Shown here: piece after piece, positions 1 to 5,666 of the stretch | Layout of the letters: the number at the start of each line of letters is the position of its first letter | How positions within the stretch are numbered: position 1 is the stretch's first letter | From: Gammaproteobacteria bacterium | GTDB taxonomy: Bacteria; Pseudomonadota; Gammaproteobacteria; Nitrosococcales; Methylophagaceae | DNA: 5,666 nt | Reading direction: 5' to 3' | Assembly: GCA_003645385.1 (NCBI GenBank) | Contig: QNEY01000131.1 | Span: forward strand, 1 to 5,666 | The notes under the pieces: model-generated | What the model saw: the letters and a program-made list of their open reading frames with translations, nothing else | What the model was told of the DNA's origin: nothing | The model's database searches: none | Position numbers and translations under genes: made by a program

Positions 1-660
1 CAGCACATTGTGACTAGTTATTATCAGAAAACTGATGCAGCAGCTAATCAATGGAATGTCGATGTCTATATTGATGAGCCAAGTGGTCCTAATGCACAGA
101 CCCAAATTGGTGGTACCAAAGTACTTGATTTTGACCCTATATTAGGTGGTGCTTTGTCAACGGTCCCAACTGACCAAAGCTATTCGATTAATACTTTAGC
201 CAGTGGCGCAGCAGTACCCCAAGTTATCACTATTGATTATGCCAGCTCAAGTCAAAACTCTGGTGCCTTTAGTGTTGTCTCATTAACTCAAGATGGTTTC
301 CCAACAGGACGCTTAAGTGGTATTGATATCAGTGCCGATGGTCTAGTTAGGGCAACATTTACTAATGGTCAAGCAACGCCATTAGGAAAAATTGCTTTAG
401 GTAATTTTTCTAATGCACAAGGTTTAAAGCAAATTGGTAATACTTCTTGGTTAGAAACAATTGATTCAGGACAAGTGTTAGCGGGTGAAGCTGGCACAGG
501 AGTTTTTGGTTTAATTCAATCAGGTGCATTAGAGGCATCTAATATTGATTTGACGAAAGAACTGGTTGGCCTGATTACAGCACAACGTAATTTCCAGGCG
601 AACTCCAAATCAATTGAGACAGAGAATGCGATTACCCAAACAATTATTAATTTACGGTAA
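1..660 (+). CDS. flgE: Flagellar hook protein FlgE, C-terminal part (5' end outside window)
   Basis: FlgE polymerises into the hook, the flexible joint outside the cell between rod and filament. The reading frame is open from base 1, so the 219 residues seen are a C-terminal fragment, about half of a usual FlgE of 400 or more residues. The GTG at base 10 is internal and not the start. The first ~100 residues look like the outer (D2-type) beta domain. They are followed by the stretch with DGFPTGRLSGIDISADG and LGNFSNAQGLKQIGN, typical of the FlgE D1 region. The last ~46 residues carry the conserved basal-body/hook C-terminal helix (SGALEASNIDLTKELVGLI, then AQRNFQANSKSIET), which packs in the core as domain D0. 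The NFQANSK form of this helix, and flgF directly downstream, favour FlgE over FlgG or FlgF. There is a TAA stop and then 52 bases to flgF. Identification is firm; full length is unknown. Confidence 0.95.
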   Translation, partial: QHIVTSYYQKTDAAANQWNVDVYIDEPSGPNAQTQIGGTKVLDFDPILGGALSTVPTDQSYSINTLASGAAVPQVITIDYASSSQNSGAFSVVSLTQDGFPTGRLSGIDISADGLVRATFTNGQATPLGKIALGNFSNAQGLKQIGNTSWLETIDSGQVLAGEAGTGVFGLIQSGALEASNIDLTKELVGLITAQRNFQANSKSIETENAITQTIINLR

Positions 661-712
661 CTGGTTTTCCACAATTCCCGCCGTAATTAGAGAAAGTTAA
701 GAGGACACAATT

Positions 713-1453
713 ATGGATAAAATGCTTTATATCGCTATGAATGGCGCACAGCAAACCATGATTGCTCAGACAGCGAATAGCAATAATCTGGCTAATGTGA
801 CCACCACAGGCTTTCGTGCAGACTTTGAGCAATTTCGAAGTATGCCAGTGTTTGGAAATGGTATACCAAGTCGTGTTTACGCGATGACTGAACGTCCAGC
901 AACTGATTACCAGACTGGTCCAATCTCACCTACAGGCCGTGATTTAGATGTGTCAATTCAGGGTGAAGGGTTTATTGCAGTACAAAGCAAAGGTGGAGAT
1001 GAAGCTTATACACGAGCGGGAGACTTCAAACTGACACCTAATGGTCAATTGATTACAGGAGCAGGCTTGGCAGTAATAGGAGAAGGTGGGCCTATTTCTA
1101 TACCTCCAGCACAAAAAATTGATATTGGTCCTGATGGCACTATTTCAATTGTGCCTCTTGGTGAGCCTGCACAGACCTTAGCTGTTTTAGATAGAATAAA
1201 ATTGGTTAAACCTGACCTTAGAGATGTCTTTAAAGGTGAGGATGGCTTAATACGATTACGGACTGAGGGAGTAGTAGATGTAGATGCCTCAGTAAAAGTG
1301 GCATCAAGAACATTGGAAGGAAGTAATGTTAATGCTGCTGGAGCCTTGGTTAATATGATTGAATTACAACGTCAATATGAAATGCAGGTCAAAATGATGA
1401 AAGCAGTTGATGAAAACAGTGCAGCTGCGGCACGGATGTTGCAATTTACATAA
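713..1453 (+). CDS. flgF: Flagellar proximal rod protein FlgF
   Basis: FlgF is one of the rod subunits that carry torque from the MS ring through the periplasm. The product is 246 residues, close to the usual ~250. The N-terminal flagellar rod motif is at residues 24-34 (NNLANVTTTGF). A central beta-rich region follows, with DLDVSIQGEGFIAVQ and AYTRAGDFKLTPNGQL, the signature shared by FlgE, FlgF and FlgG. The C-terminal helix is EGSNVNAAGALVNMIELQRQ followed by YEMQVKMM. The opening MDKMLYIAMNGA and the C-terminus ending in RMLQFT fit FlgF rather than FlgG. The start is supported by AAGAGGA at 699-705, about 7 bases before the ATG. The gene lies 52 bases after flgE and 41 before flgG. No promoter or terminator is evident in either gap, so co-transcription with flgE and flgG is inferred. 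Confidence 0.96.
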   Translation: MDKMLYIAMNGAQQTMIAQTANSNNLANVTTTGFRADFEQFRSMPVFGNGIPSRVYAMTERPATDYQTGPISPTGRDLDVSIQGEGFIAVQSKGGDEAYTRAGDFKLTPNGQLITGAGLAVIGEGGPISIPPAQKIDIGPDGTISIVPLGEPAQTLAVLDRIKLVKPDLRDVFKGEDGLIRLRTEGVVDVDASVKVASRTLEGSNVNAAGALVNMIELQRQYEMQVKMMKAVDENSAAAARMLQFT

Positions 1454-1494
1454 ACATAAGTACTGAAGTGTCAAAAAATTGAGGAGAATGAATC

Positions 1495-2280
1495 ATGATG
1501 CAATCGATGTGGATATCTAAAACAGGTCTTGAAGCTCAGCAAACTCGGATGTCAGTTATTTCGAACAATCTGGCAAACGTTAATACAACAGGATTTAAGC
1601 AAGACAAAGCTGCATTTGAAGATCTGCTATATCAAACTATCCGTCAACCTGGAGCACAATCAACAAGTGATTCAACACTACCTTCGGGATTGATGATTGG
1701 TACTGGTGTTCGTGTTGTTGCTACAGAAAAACAGCATACACAAGGCAGTATTGTGCAAACAGGAAATGCCTTGGATATGGCCGTAAAAGGAAAAGGTTTT
1801 TTCCAGGTACTGATGGTGAATGGAGACCTAAATTATACTCGTGATGGTACATTTCAAATTAATGAAGATGGTGAAGTGGTTACATCAAGTGGTTATCCGC
1901 TAGAGCCGTCAATTACAGTGCCACCAGATACGCTAAGTATCACTATTGGTACTGATGGTACGGTTAGCATAACGCAGCCCAACACCCCTACACCAACGAT
2001 TATAGGCAATATGGAACTAGCCGATTTTGTGAACCCAACAGGTTTGCAACCACTGGGTGAAAATCTATATCAGGAAACGGGTGCTAGTGGGCCACCTGTT
2101 GTAGGTGTACCTGGTTTAGATGGGGTTGGCACAATCATCGGTGGGGCACTTGAGCAATCAAATGTAAATGTTGTAACGGAGTTGATCAATATGATCGAAA
2201 CACAACGTGCTTATGAAATGAATTCAAAAGCAATCTCTACTGCGGATGAGATGCTGCAGTATATTACCCAGACTATTTGA
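1495..2280 (+). CDS. flgG: Flagellar distal rod protein FlgG
   Basis: FlgG forms the distal rod that passes through the P and L rings. The product is 261 residues, against about 260 in enteric bacteria. The N-terminal motif NNLANVNTTGFK is at residues 24-35. It is followed at about 46-64 by YQTIRQPGAQSTSDSTLPSG, the FlgG-specific segment known to make the rod stiff compared with the hook. The central region has MAVKGKGFFQVL and YTRDGTFQINEDG. The C-terminal helix contains EQSNVNVVTELINMIETQRA followed by YEMNSKAISTADEML. The start at 1495 has GAGGAG at 1481-1486, 8 bases upstream. A second in-frame ATG directly follows (1498) and could also serve, but 1495 aligns best with the enteric N-terminus MISSLW. 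The gene is followed by the 119-base control region before flgH. Confidence 0.97.
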   Translation: MMQSMWISKTGLEAQQTRMSVISNNLANVNTTGFKQDKAAFEDLLYQTIRQPGAQSTSDSTLPSGLMIGTGVRVVATEKQHTQGSIVQTGNALDMAVKGKGFFQVLMVNGDLNYTRDGTFQINEDGEVVTSSGYPLEPSITVPPDTLSITIGTDGTVSITQPNTPTPTIIGNMELADFVNPTGLQPLGENLYQETGASGPPVVGVPGLDGVGTIIGGALEQSNVNVVTELINMIETQRAYEMNSKAISTADEMLQYITQTI

Positions 2281-2281
2281 T

Positions 2282-2302
2282 TTCTTCTGGTTGTTAGAAG
2301 AA
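2282..2302 (+). other. Hairpin just after flgG stop
   Basis: TTCTTCT (2282-2288) and AGAAGAA (2296-2302) are perfect complements around a 7-base loop, and the stem begins two bases after the flgG TGA. No T-run follows, so it does not have the form of a Rho-independent terminator. It could protect the 3' end of the flgG message or slow read-through into flgH. The stem is A/T-rich and only moderately stable, so its role is uncertain. Confidence 0.4.
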
Positions 2303-2304
2303 GC

Positions 2305-2323
2305 ACATCATTAATAATGATGT
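2305..2323. repeat. Perfect 19-base palindrome (9-1-9) upstream of flgH
   Basis: ACATCATTA (2305-2313), a single central A, and TAATGATGT (2315-2323) form a perfect inverted repeat. The spacing of two 9-base half-sites around one base resembles the binding site of a dimeric DNA-binding protein. As RNA it can fold into a 7-bp stem with a TAATA loop. Its centre lies about 60 bases upstream of the transcription start predicted from the adjacent sigma-54 promoter. That makes a regulatory site plausible, though the regulator cannot be named. No T-run follows, which argues against a simple terminator. Confidence 0.5.
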
Positions 2324-2346
2324 TATCCCAACACCAAGCTAGTCAT

Positions 2347-2363
2347 TTGGCACGAAGCCTGCT
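2347..2363 (+). promoter_or_regulatory. Sigma-54 (RpoN) -24/-12 promoter for flgH onward
   Basis: The sequence TTGGCACGAAGCCTGCT matches the sigma-54 consensus YTGGCACGrNNNTTGCW at every informative base except one (C for the first T of the -12 element). The invariant GG (2349-2350) and GC (2361-2362) have exactly 10 bases between them. The predicted transcript starts near 2374, leaving a leader of about 26 bases that includes the flgH ribosome binding site. In polar-flagellate gammaproteobacteria such as Vibrio and Pseudomonas, hook-basal body genes are known to be transcribed by RpoN with FleR/FlrC-type activators, so the position fits. The activator's site is not identified. Confidence 0.75.
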
Positions 2364-2388
2364 TAGGTTATGTTAAGACTAGATTCTT

Positions 2389-2394
2389 GGAGGA
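2389..2394 (+). promoter_or_regulatory. Ribosome binding site that fixes the flgH start
   Basis: GGAGGA is a strong Shine-Dalgarno sequence 5 bases before the ATG at 2400. An in-frame ATG at 2370 has no such site. It would also lie at or just before the predicted sigma-54 transcript start (~2374) and would put ten polar residues ahead of the lipoprotein signal peptide. The start at 2400 is therefore preferred. Confidence 0.85.
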
Positions 2395-2399
2395 TTAAC

Positions 2400-3107
2400 A
2401 TGAAACACATGATCCGATTATTGATATTATCTTGCCTGATTATGGTAACAGGATGCATAGATAATTCTGCTAAACGTGATCCAGCATATTCATCTGTCAG
2501 GCCAGTTCCTGTGCCTGTAGCAGAGCAAACTAACGGTGCTATTTTTGATACGGGAAATAGCATTGCTCTATTTGAAGATTATCATGCTCGTCGGGTTGGC
2601 GATATTTTGACGGTACGGTTAGAAGAAAAGACCGAGGCTGAAAAAGAAACCGAAACAATAATTAAGAAAACTAATAGCAATGGCCTTACCAACCCAACTG
2701 TATTTGGCACAACACCGCTATTTGATTTGCCAAGTGTGCTGCCATTAGCGAGTACCGATGATAATAATTTGGAGTTCAGCCTAGAATCCAAAAGTGACTT
2801 CAAGGGACAGGGTGACAGCGATCAAAGCAATAAGTTGACAGGTGATATTAGTGTGTCAGTGGTAGAGGTGTTACCCAATGGCAATTTGTCTATTCGTGGA
2901 GAGAAGGTGATTAGTATCAATCAGGGTAATGAATATCTTCGTATTTCTGGAATCATTAGCCCACGAGATCTTGATGCAAATAACTCTATTTCATCAAAAC
3001 GAGTGGCGGATGCTCAGATTGCTTATGTAGGGGATGGACCAACTAATGATGCCAATGTTGTTGGCTGGTTGGGTCGCTTTTTCATTAGTTCATTAATGCC
3101 ATTCTAA
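2400..3107 (+). CDS. flgH: Flagellar L-ring protein FlgH (outer-membrane lipoprotein)
   Basis: FlgH forms the L ring, the part of the rod bushing that sits in the outer membrane. From the ATG at 2400 the product is 235 residues (enteric FlgH is about 232). Residues 1-18 are a lipoprotein signal peptide (K/R near the start, hydrophobic core LLILSCLIMV). A lipobox VTGC follows, with C19 as the lipidated residue. Family hallmarks appear in order: GAIFDTGNSIALFEDYHAR then RVGDILTV (47-72), FKGQGDSDQSNKLTGDISV (134-152), VLPNGNLSIRGEKVISINQG (157-176), ISGIISPRDLD (182-192), and the C-terminal GWLGRFFISSLMPF. The stretch at about 85-125 is low in conserved motifs and is the usual variable region. 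The gene is preceded by its own predicted sigma-54 promoter and followed after 13 bases by flgI. Confidence 0.96.
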   Translation: MKHMIRLLILSCLIMVTGCIDNSAKRDPAYSSVRPVPVPVAEQTNGAIFDTGNSIALFEDYHARRVGDILTVRLEEKTEAEKETETIIKKTNSNGLTNPTVFGTTPLFDLPSVLPLASTDDNNLEFSLESKSDFKGQGDSDQSNKLTGDISVSVVEVLPNGNLSIRGEKVISINQGNEYLRISGIISPRDLDANNSISSKRVADAQIAYVGDGPTNDANVVGWLGRFFISSLMPF

Positions 3108-3120
3108 CTGGATGATAATT

Positions 3121-4215
3121 ATGAATATTAAAACACTTCTAATAGCTATCACCTTACTGGTTACTACGACAGTGGTTGAAGCTGAACGAATTAAAGATTT
3201 AGCTTCAATATCAGGGGTGCGTAAAAACCAATTAGTAGGTTATGGTCTGGTTGTTGGTTTGAATGGTACAGGTGATAAAACTAAATTTACCGGTCAAAGC
3301 TTACGTAGTATGTTGCGTGAAATGGGCATTAATTTACCACCCGGTACTGACCCCAAAAGTAAAAATGTGGCAGCAGTAGCTGTTCATGCAGATTTGACAC
3401 CATTTACCGGGCTGGGCCAAACCATTGATGTGACAGTTTCATCGATAGGTGATGCAAAAAGTCTGCGGGGAGGTAGTCTAATTATGACTCCTTTAAAAGG
3501 TGCTGATGGTCAGATTTATGCAATGGCTCAAGGTAGCTTGCTGGTTAGTGGTTTAGCTGCAGAAGCGGGCGATGGTTCAAGTATAACGGTTAATATTCCA
3601 AGTGCTGGTAGAATTCCCAACGGAGCAACAGTTGAGCGATCAGTCTCTAATACATTTAATGTCGGGGATCATTTAATTTTAGATTTACATCAACCTGATT
3701 TCACAACAGCCAGTCGATTAACAGATATGATCAACCACACATTAGGTAAGGGAACCGCTAGATCTATAGATGCTTCATCAATTAAAGTGAATGCCCCCCG
3801 AGATCCTAATCAGAGAGTGCCATTTTTTTCATTGGTAGAAAATCTTGAGATTGATCCTGGAGACACTGCAGCAAAAGTTGTCGTTAACTCTCGCACAGGT
3901 ACAGTCATAATTGGTAAACATGTCAGGATTATGGCTGCTGCAATTACACATGGTAACTTGTCTGTCACTATTTCAGGGGATGAAGAAGTAAGTCAGCCCA
4001 ATGCTTTCGCTGGTGGAGACACTATTGTATCTCCTAATTTCGATATAACAGTGACAGAAGAGAGTAATCGGATGTTTTTGTTTAAAACGGGTGTCTCTTT
4101 GCAAGAAATTGTGCGAGCAGTTAATCAGGTAGGAGCATCACCAAGTGATTTGGTGGCTGTTTTAGAGGCATTGAAACAGGCTGGTGCCTTGCAAGCTGAA
4201 TTAGTAGTGATCTAG
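3121..4215 (+). CDS. flgI: Flagellar P-ring protein FlgI (periplasmic)
   Basis: FlgI forms the P ring around the rod in the peptidoglycan layer. From 3121 the product is 364 residues (enteric FlgI is 365). Residues 1-21 are a Sec signal peptide ending VVEA, with predicted cleavage before ERIKDLASISGVR, the conserved mature N-terminus. Further hallmarks are LVGYGLVVGLNGTGD, GQTIDVTVSSIGDAKSLRGG with LIMTPLKGADGQIYAMAQG, AKVVVNSRTGTVIIG, GNLSVTIS and the C-terminal VNQVGASPSDLVAVLEALKQ followed by AGALQAELVVI. An in-frame ATG nine bases earlier (3112) is possible. The start at 3121 gives a cleaner signal peptide and has the weak TGGATGA (3109-3115) upstream. The short 13-base gap after flgH suggests translational coupling. 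The protein has no cysteine at all, unlike enteric FlgI, which needs a disulfide. Confidence 0.96.
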   Translation: MNIKTLLIAITLLVTTTVVEAERIKDLASISGVRKNQLVGYGLVVGLNGTGDKTKFTGQSLRSMLREMGINLPPGTDPKSKNVAAVAVHADLTPFTGLGQTIDVTVSSIGDAKSLRGGSLIMTPLKGADGQIYAMAQGSLLVSGLAAEAGDGSSITVNIPSAGRIPNGATVERSVSNTFNVGDHLILDLHQPDFTTASRLTDMINHTLGKGTARSIDASSIKVNAPRDPNQRVPFFSLVENLEIDPGDTAAKVVVNSRTGTVIIGKHVRIMAAAITHGNLSVTISGDEEVSQPNAFAGGDTIVSPNFDITVTEESNRMFLFKTGVSLQEIVRAVNQVGASPSDLVAVLEALKQAGALQAELVVI

Positions 4216-4219
4216 CAAG

Positions 4220-5185
4220 ATGGCAGTTAATGCTCACATTGCTCAAACAGCCGTTGATTTTAAAGGCTTGGCTGAGTTGCGTCGTTCAGCAACGAATGAC
4301 AAAAATGATGAAGAGACTTTACGACAAGTTGCCGGACAATTCGAAGCTTTATTTGTAAATATGATGCTGAAAAGCATGCGAGAAGCAAAATTGGCAGAGG
4401 GTATTTTTGATACACCTCAAAGTGATACCTATCAAGAAATGGCCGACCAACAACTTGCGATGAATTTGTCTGCGAATGGTGGCTTGGGCTTGCAAGATGT
4501 AATTTTCCGCCAATTGGGGGGGATGCTTGCGGGTAAACCTGTCGTCGATACTGAAGAAAGAAGCTTTTCAATAGATTCCGTACAAAGAAGATCGACATTA
4601 CCTGCTAGTAACAACCTAGCTTTATTGCAAAATGTGACTCAATCCGCACCAGCAAATGAAAGTGGGGCTAAAGAAAGCACGCAGGGAAGAATTTCTTTCG
4701 ACTCGCCAGAAAGTTTTGTTAGTCAATTATTACCCATGGCACAACGGGCAGCACAAAAACTTGGTGTTACACCTGAAGTGATTTTATCACAAGCAGCGCT
4801 TGAAACTGGCTGGGGTAAGCATGTGTTGAATAAGGCAAATGGTGAAACAAGCTTTAACCTATTTAATATTAAAGCTGATAAACGCTGGGATGGAGAATTG
4901 ACCGTGGTTGGAACAGTCGAATATCGCAATGGTGTCGCCATCAAAGAACAAGCACAGTTCAGAAGTTATGAATCGTATCAGGATAGTTTTAATGACTATG
5001 TTGAATTTTTACAAACCCAACCACGTTATCAACGAGCATTACAACACACTGATAATCCAGAATTATTTATTGAAGAATTGCATAAAGCAGGTTATGCCAC
5101 TGATCCAAGTTATGCCGATAAAGTTAAACAAATTATGCATGGATCAACACTGGCATCGATACCACAACAATTAAAGTATTTATAA
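4220..5185 (+). CDS. flgJ: FlgJ: rod-capping protein with peptidoglycan hydrolase domain
   Basis: FlgJ is exported to the periplasm, caps the growing rod and cuts peptidoglycan so the rod can pass. The product is 321 residues, typical of the two-domain form of beta- and gammaproteobacteria. Residues ~30-100 are the rod-binding domain (QVAGQFEALFVNMMLKSMRE, then DQQLAMNLSANGGLGL). Residues ~105-158 are a polar, Ser/Gln-rich linker. Residues ~160-310 are a glucosaminidase-type (GH73) domain. Its motif SQAALETGWGKHVL gives E195 as the likely catalytic acid, equivalent to Salmonella E184. GTVEYRNG gives E234, equivalent to Salmonella E223, with the same offset of 11. The domain continues with FNLFNIKAD, FRSYESYQDSFNDYVEFL and AGYATDPSYADKV. 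The start lies 4 bases after the flgI stop and has no clear Shine-Dalgarno sequence, so translation is probably coupled to flgI. The hydrolase appears active by motif. Confidence 0.96.
   Translation: MAVNAHIAQTAVDFKGLAELRRSATNDKNDEETLRQVAGQFEALFVNMMLKSMREAKLAEGIFDTPQSDTYQEMADQQLAMNLSANGGLGLQDVIFRQLGGMLAGKPVVDTEERSFSIDSVQRRSTLPASNNLALLQNVTQSAPANESGAKESTQGRISFDSPESFVSQLLPMAQRAAQKLGVTPEVILSQAALETGWGKHVLNKANGETSFNLFNIKADKRWDGELTVVGTVEYRNGVAIKEQAQFRSYESYQDSFNDYVEFLQTQPRYQRALQHTDNPELFIEELHKAGYATDPSYADKVKQIMHGSTLASIPQQLKYL
5114..5121 (+). promoter_or_regulatory. Possible sigma-28 (FliA) -10 element ahead of flgK
   Basis: GCCGATAA is an exact match to the sigma-28 -10 octamer, about 100 bases upstream of flgK and inside the 3' end of flgJ. 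No TAAA-type -35 element lies at the required distance upstream: bases 5095-5102 match the TAAAGTTT consensus at only two positions. A near-perfect -35-like TAAAGTTA (5119-5126) overlaps it, but its matching -10 (5139-5146) fits poorly. The octamer also encodes the conserved YADK residues of FlgJ, so it may be coincidence. Confidence 0.2.
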
Positions 5186-5219
5186 CATTGGTCGCTAAAT
5201 ATAGTATGAGGAAAATACA

Positions 5220-5666
5220 ATGAGTATGCTGAGCATTGGGACAACAGCACTGATCGCTAACCAAGGTGCATTGGCAACAACGAGTCATAACATCAGTAAT
5301 GTTAATACTGAGGGTTATAGTCGCCAGCGCGCAGAGTTTGGGACTCATCCGCCTGAGTTTGAGGGTACGCACTATCTTGGAACAGGAGTTGAAATTACCT
5401 CTGTTGAGCGAATGTTTGATCAATTCTTGTCAACACAAGTTCGCCAATATACCTCTCAAGAACAACAATCAGCAGTATTTAACGAGGTTTCTACTCGAGT
5501 AGATGAGTTATTGGCACTGCCCGAGTTATCGATTAGTGTCGGTTTGGATGACTTTTTTAATGCGGTTCAGGATGTTGCTGATGATCCTACTTCCCTAGCT
5601 GCTCGTCAGGTCATGCTGTCACAAGCTGATATTTTGACAAAACGTTTTCATACCATGGATCAGCAG
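5220..5666 (+). CDS. flgK: Flagellar hook-associated protein 1 FlgK, N-terminal part (3' end outside window)
   Basis: FlgK (HAP1) is the first junction protein between hook and filament, outside the cell. The frame is open from the ATG at 5220 to the window end, giving 149 residues of a protein that usually has 450 to 650. The start MSMLSIGTTALIANQGALAT and the motif SHNISNVNTEGYSRQRAEF (23-41) are diagnostic. The form NISNVNTEGYSRQ separates FlgK from the rod and hook paralogues, which have NNLANVNTTGF. The following YLGTGVEITSVERMFDQFLS and the helical region up to LDDFFNAVQDVADDPTSLAA then RQVMLSQA are typical of the FlgK D1 coiled region. TGAGGA at 5207-5212 lies 7 bases before the ATG. 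The 34-base gap after flgJ holds nothing else recognisable. Transcription may come from flgH or from a separate promoter. Confidence 0.96.
   Translation, partial: MSMLSIGTTALIANQGALATTSHNISNVNTEGYSRQRAEFGTHPPEFEGTHYLGTGVEITSVERMFDQFLSTQVRQYTSQEQQSAVFNEVSTRVDELLALPELSISVGLDDFFNAVQDVADDPTSLAARQVMLSQADILTKRFHTMDQQ

Noticed and set aside
782..1596. Similar stretches at the 5' ends of flgF and flgG (around 782-814 and 1564-1596)
   Set aside because: They encode the shared NNLANVxTTGF motif of paralogous rod proteins and are not a mobile or recombination repeat.
2305..2323. The palindrome as a Fur box
   Set aside because: One half (AATAATGAT) resembles the Fur half-site GATAATGAT, but the second half does not follow the classic 19-base arrangement and a flagellar ring gene is not a usual Fur target.
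2281..2330. Rho-independent terminator after flgG
   Set aside because: Stems are A/T-rich and neither is followed by a run of T; the genes downstream belong to the same assembly pathway.
2370..2399. Earlier in-frame ATG for flgH
   Set aside because: It has no ribosome binding site, would place polar residues before the lipoprotein signal peptide, and lies at or before the predicted transcript start.
4260..4598. 112-codon - strand open frame opposite flgJ
   Set aside because: It is antisense to a well-conserved gene with no plausible start signals; its composition is that of a reverse-complement shadow.
5140..5155. Second sigma-54-like site before flgK (TGGATCAACACTGGCA)
   Set aside because: It has GG and GC at the right spacing, but most other consensus bases are missing, especially the CACG after TGG, so a chance match within flgJ coding sequence is likely.
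4908..5174. 88-codon + strand open frame inside flgJ
   Set aside because: It lies in another frame wholly within the conserved hydrolase domain, has no ribosome binding site and resembles no known protein.
5133..5423. - strand open frame across the flgJ-flgK junction
   Set aside because: It overlaps two clear genes and the Cys-rich translation looks like a frame artefact.

Overview
The window is a stretch of a flagellar hook, rod and ring gene cluster. All genes are on the + strand, in the order flgE (3' part), flgF, flgG, flgH, flgI, flgJ, flgK (5' part). The order, the bifunctional FlgJ (rod-cap domain fused to a peptidoglycan hydrolase) and the lipoprotein L-ring protein with a periplasmic P-ring protein all indicate a Gram-negative bacterium with a polar-type or peritrichous flagellum. 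A gammaproteobacterium is most likely. Codon third positions lean to A/T. No genus can be named from the sequence alone.

Layout: 1-660 is the C-terminal half of the hook protein FlgE. 713-1453 (FlgF) and 1495-2280 (FlgG) encode the proximal and distal rod. A 119-base gap follows (2281-2399), the longest non-coding stretch in the window. After it come flgH (L ring, outer membrane), flgI (P ring, periplasm) and flgJ (rod cap and muramidase-type hydrolase), packed with gaps of 4-13 bases. flgK (first hook-filament junction protein) starts at 5220 and runs off the end. The other gaps are 34-52 bases and mostly hold ribosome binding sites.

The products form one assembly path. FlgJ caps the growing rod and opens the peptidoglycan. 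FlgF and FlgG build the rod. FlgI and FlgH form the bushing through the peptidoglycan and outer membrane. FlgE forms the hook, and FlgK joins it to the filament. All seven genes look intact where they are complete, with no frameshift, insertion or sign of transfer.

The most informative non-coding signal is in the flgG-flgH gap. It holds a near-consensus sigma-54 (-24/-12) promoter at 2347-2363, preceded by a perfect 19-base palindrome (2305-2323) and a separate 7-bp hairpin (2282-2302). This suggests that flgH and the genes after it can be transcribed separately from the upstream hook and rod genes. I see no previously undescribed system here; apart from that control region it is an ordinary flagellar locus.
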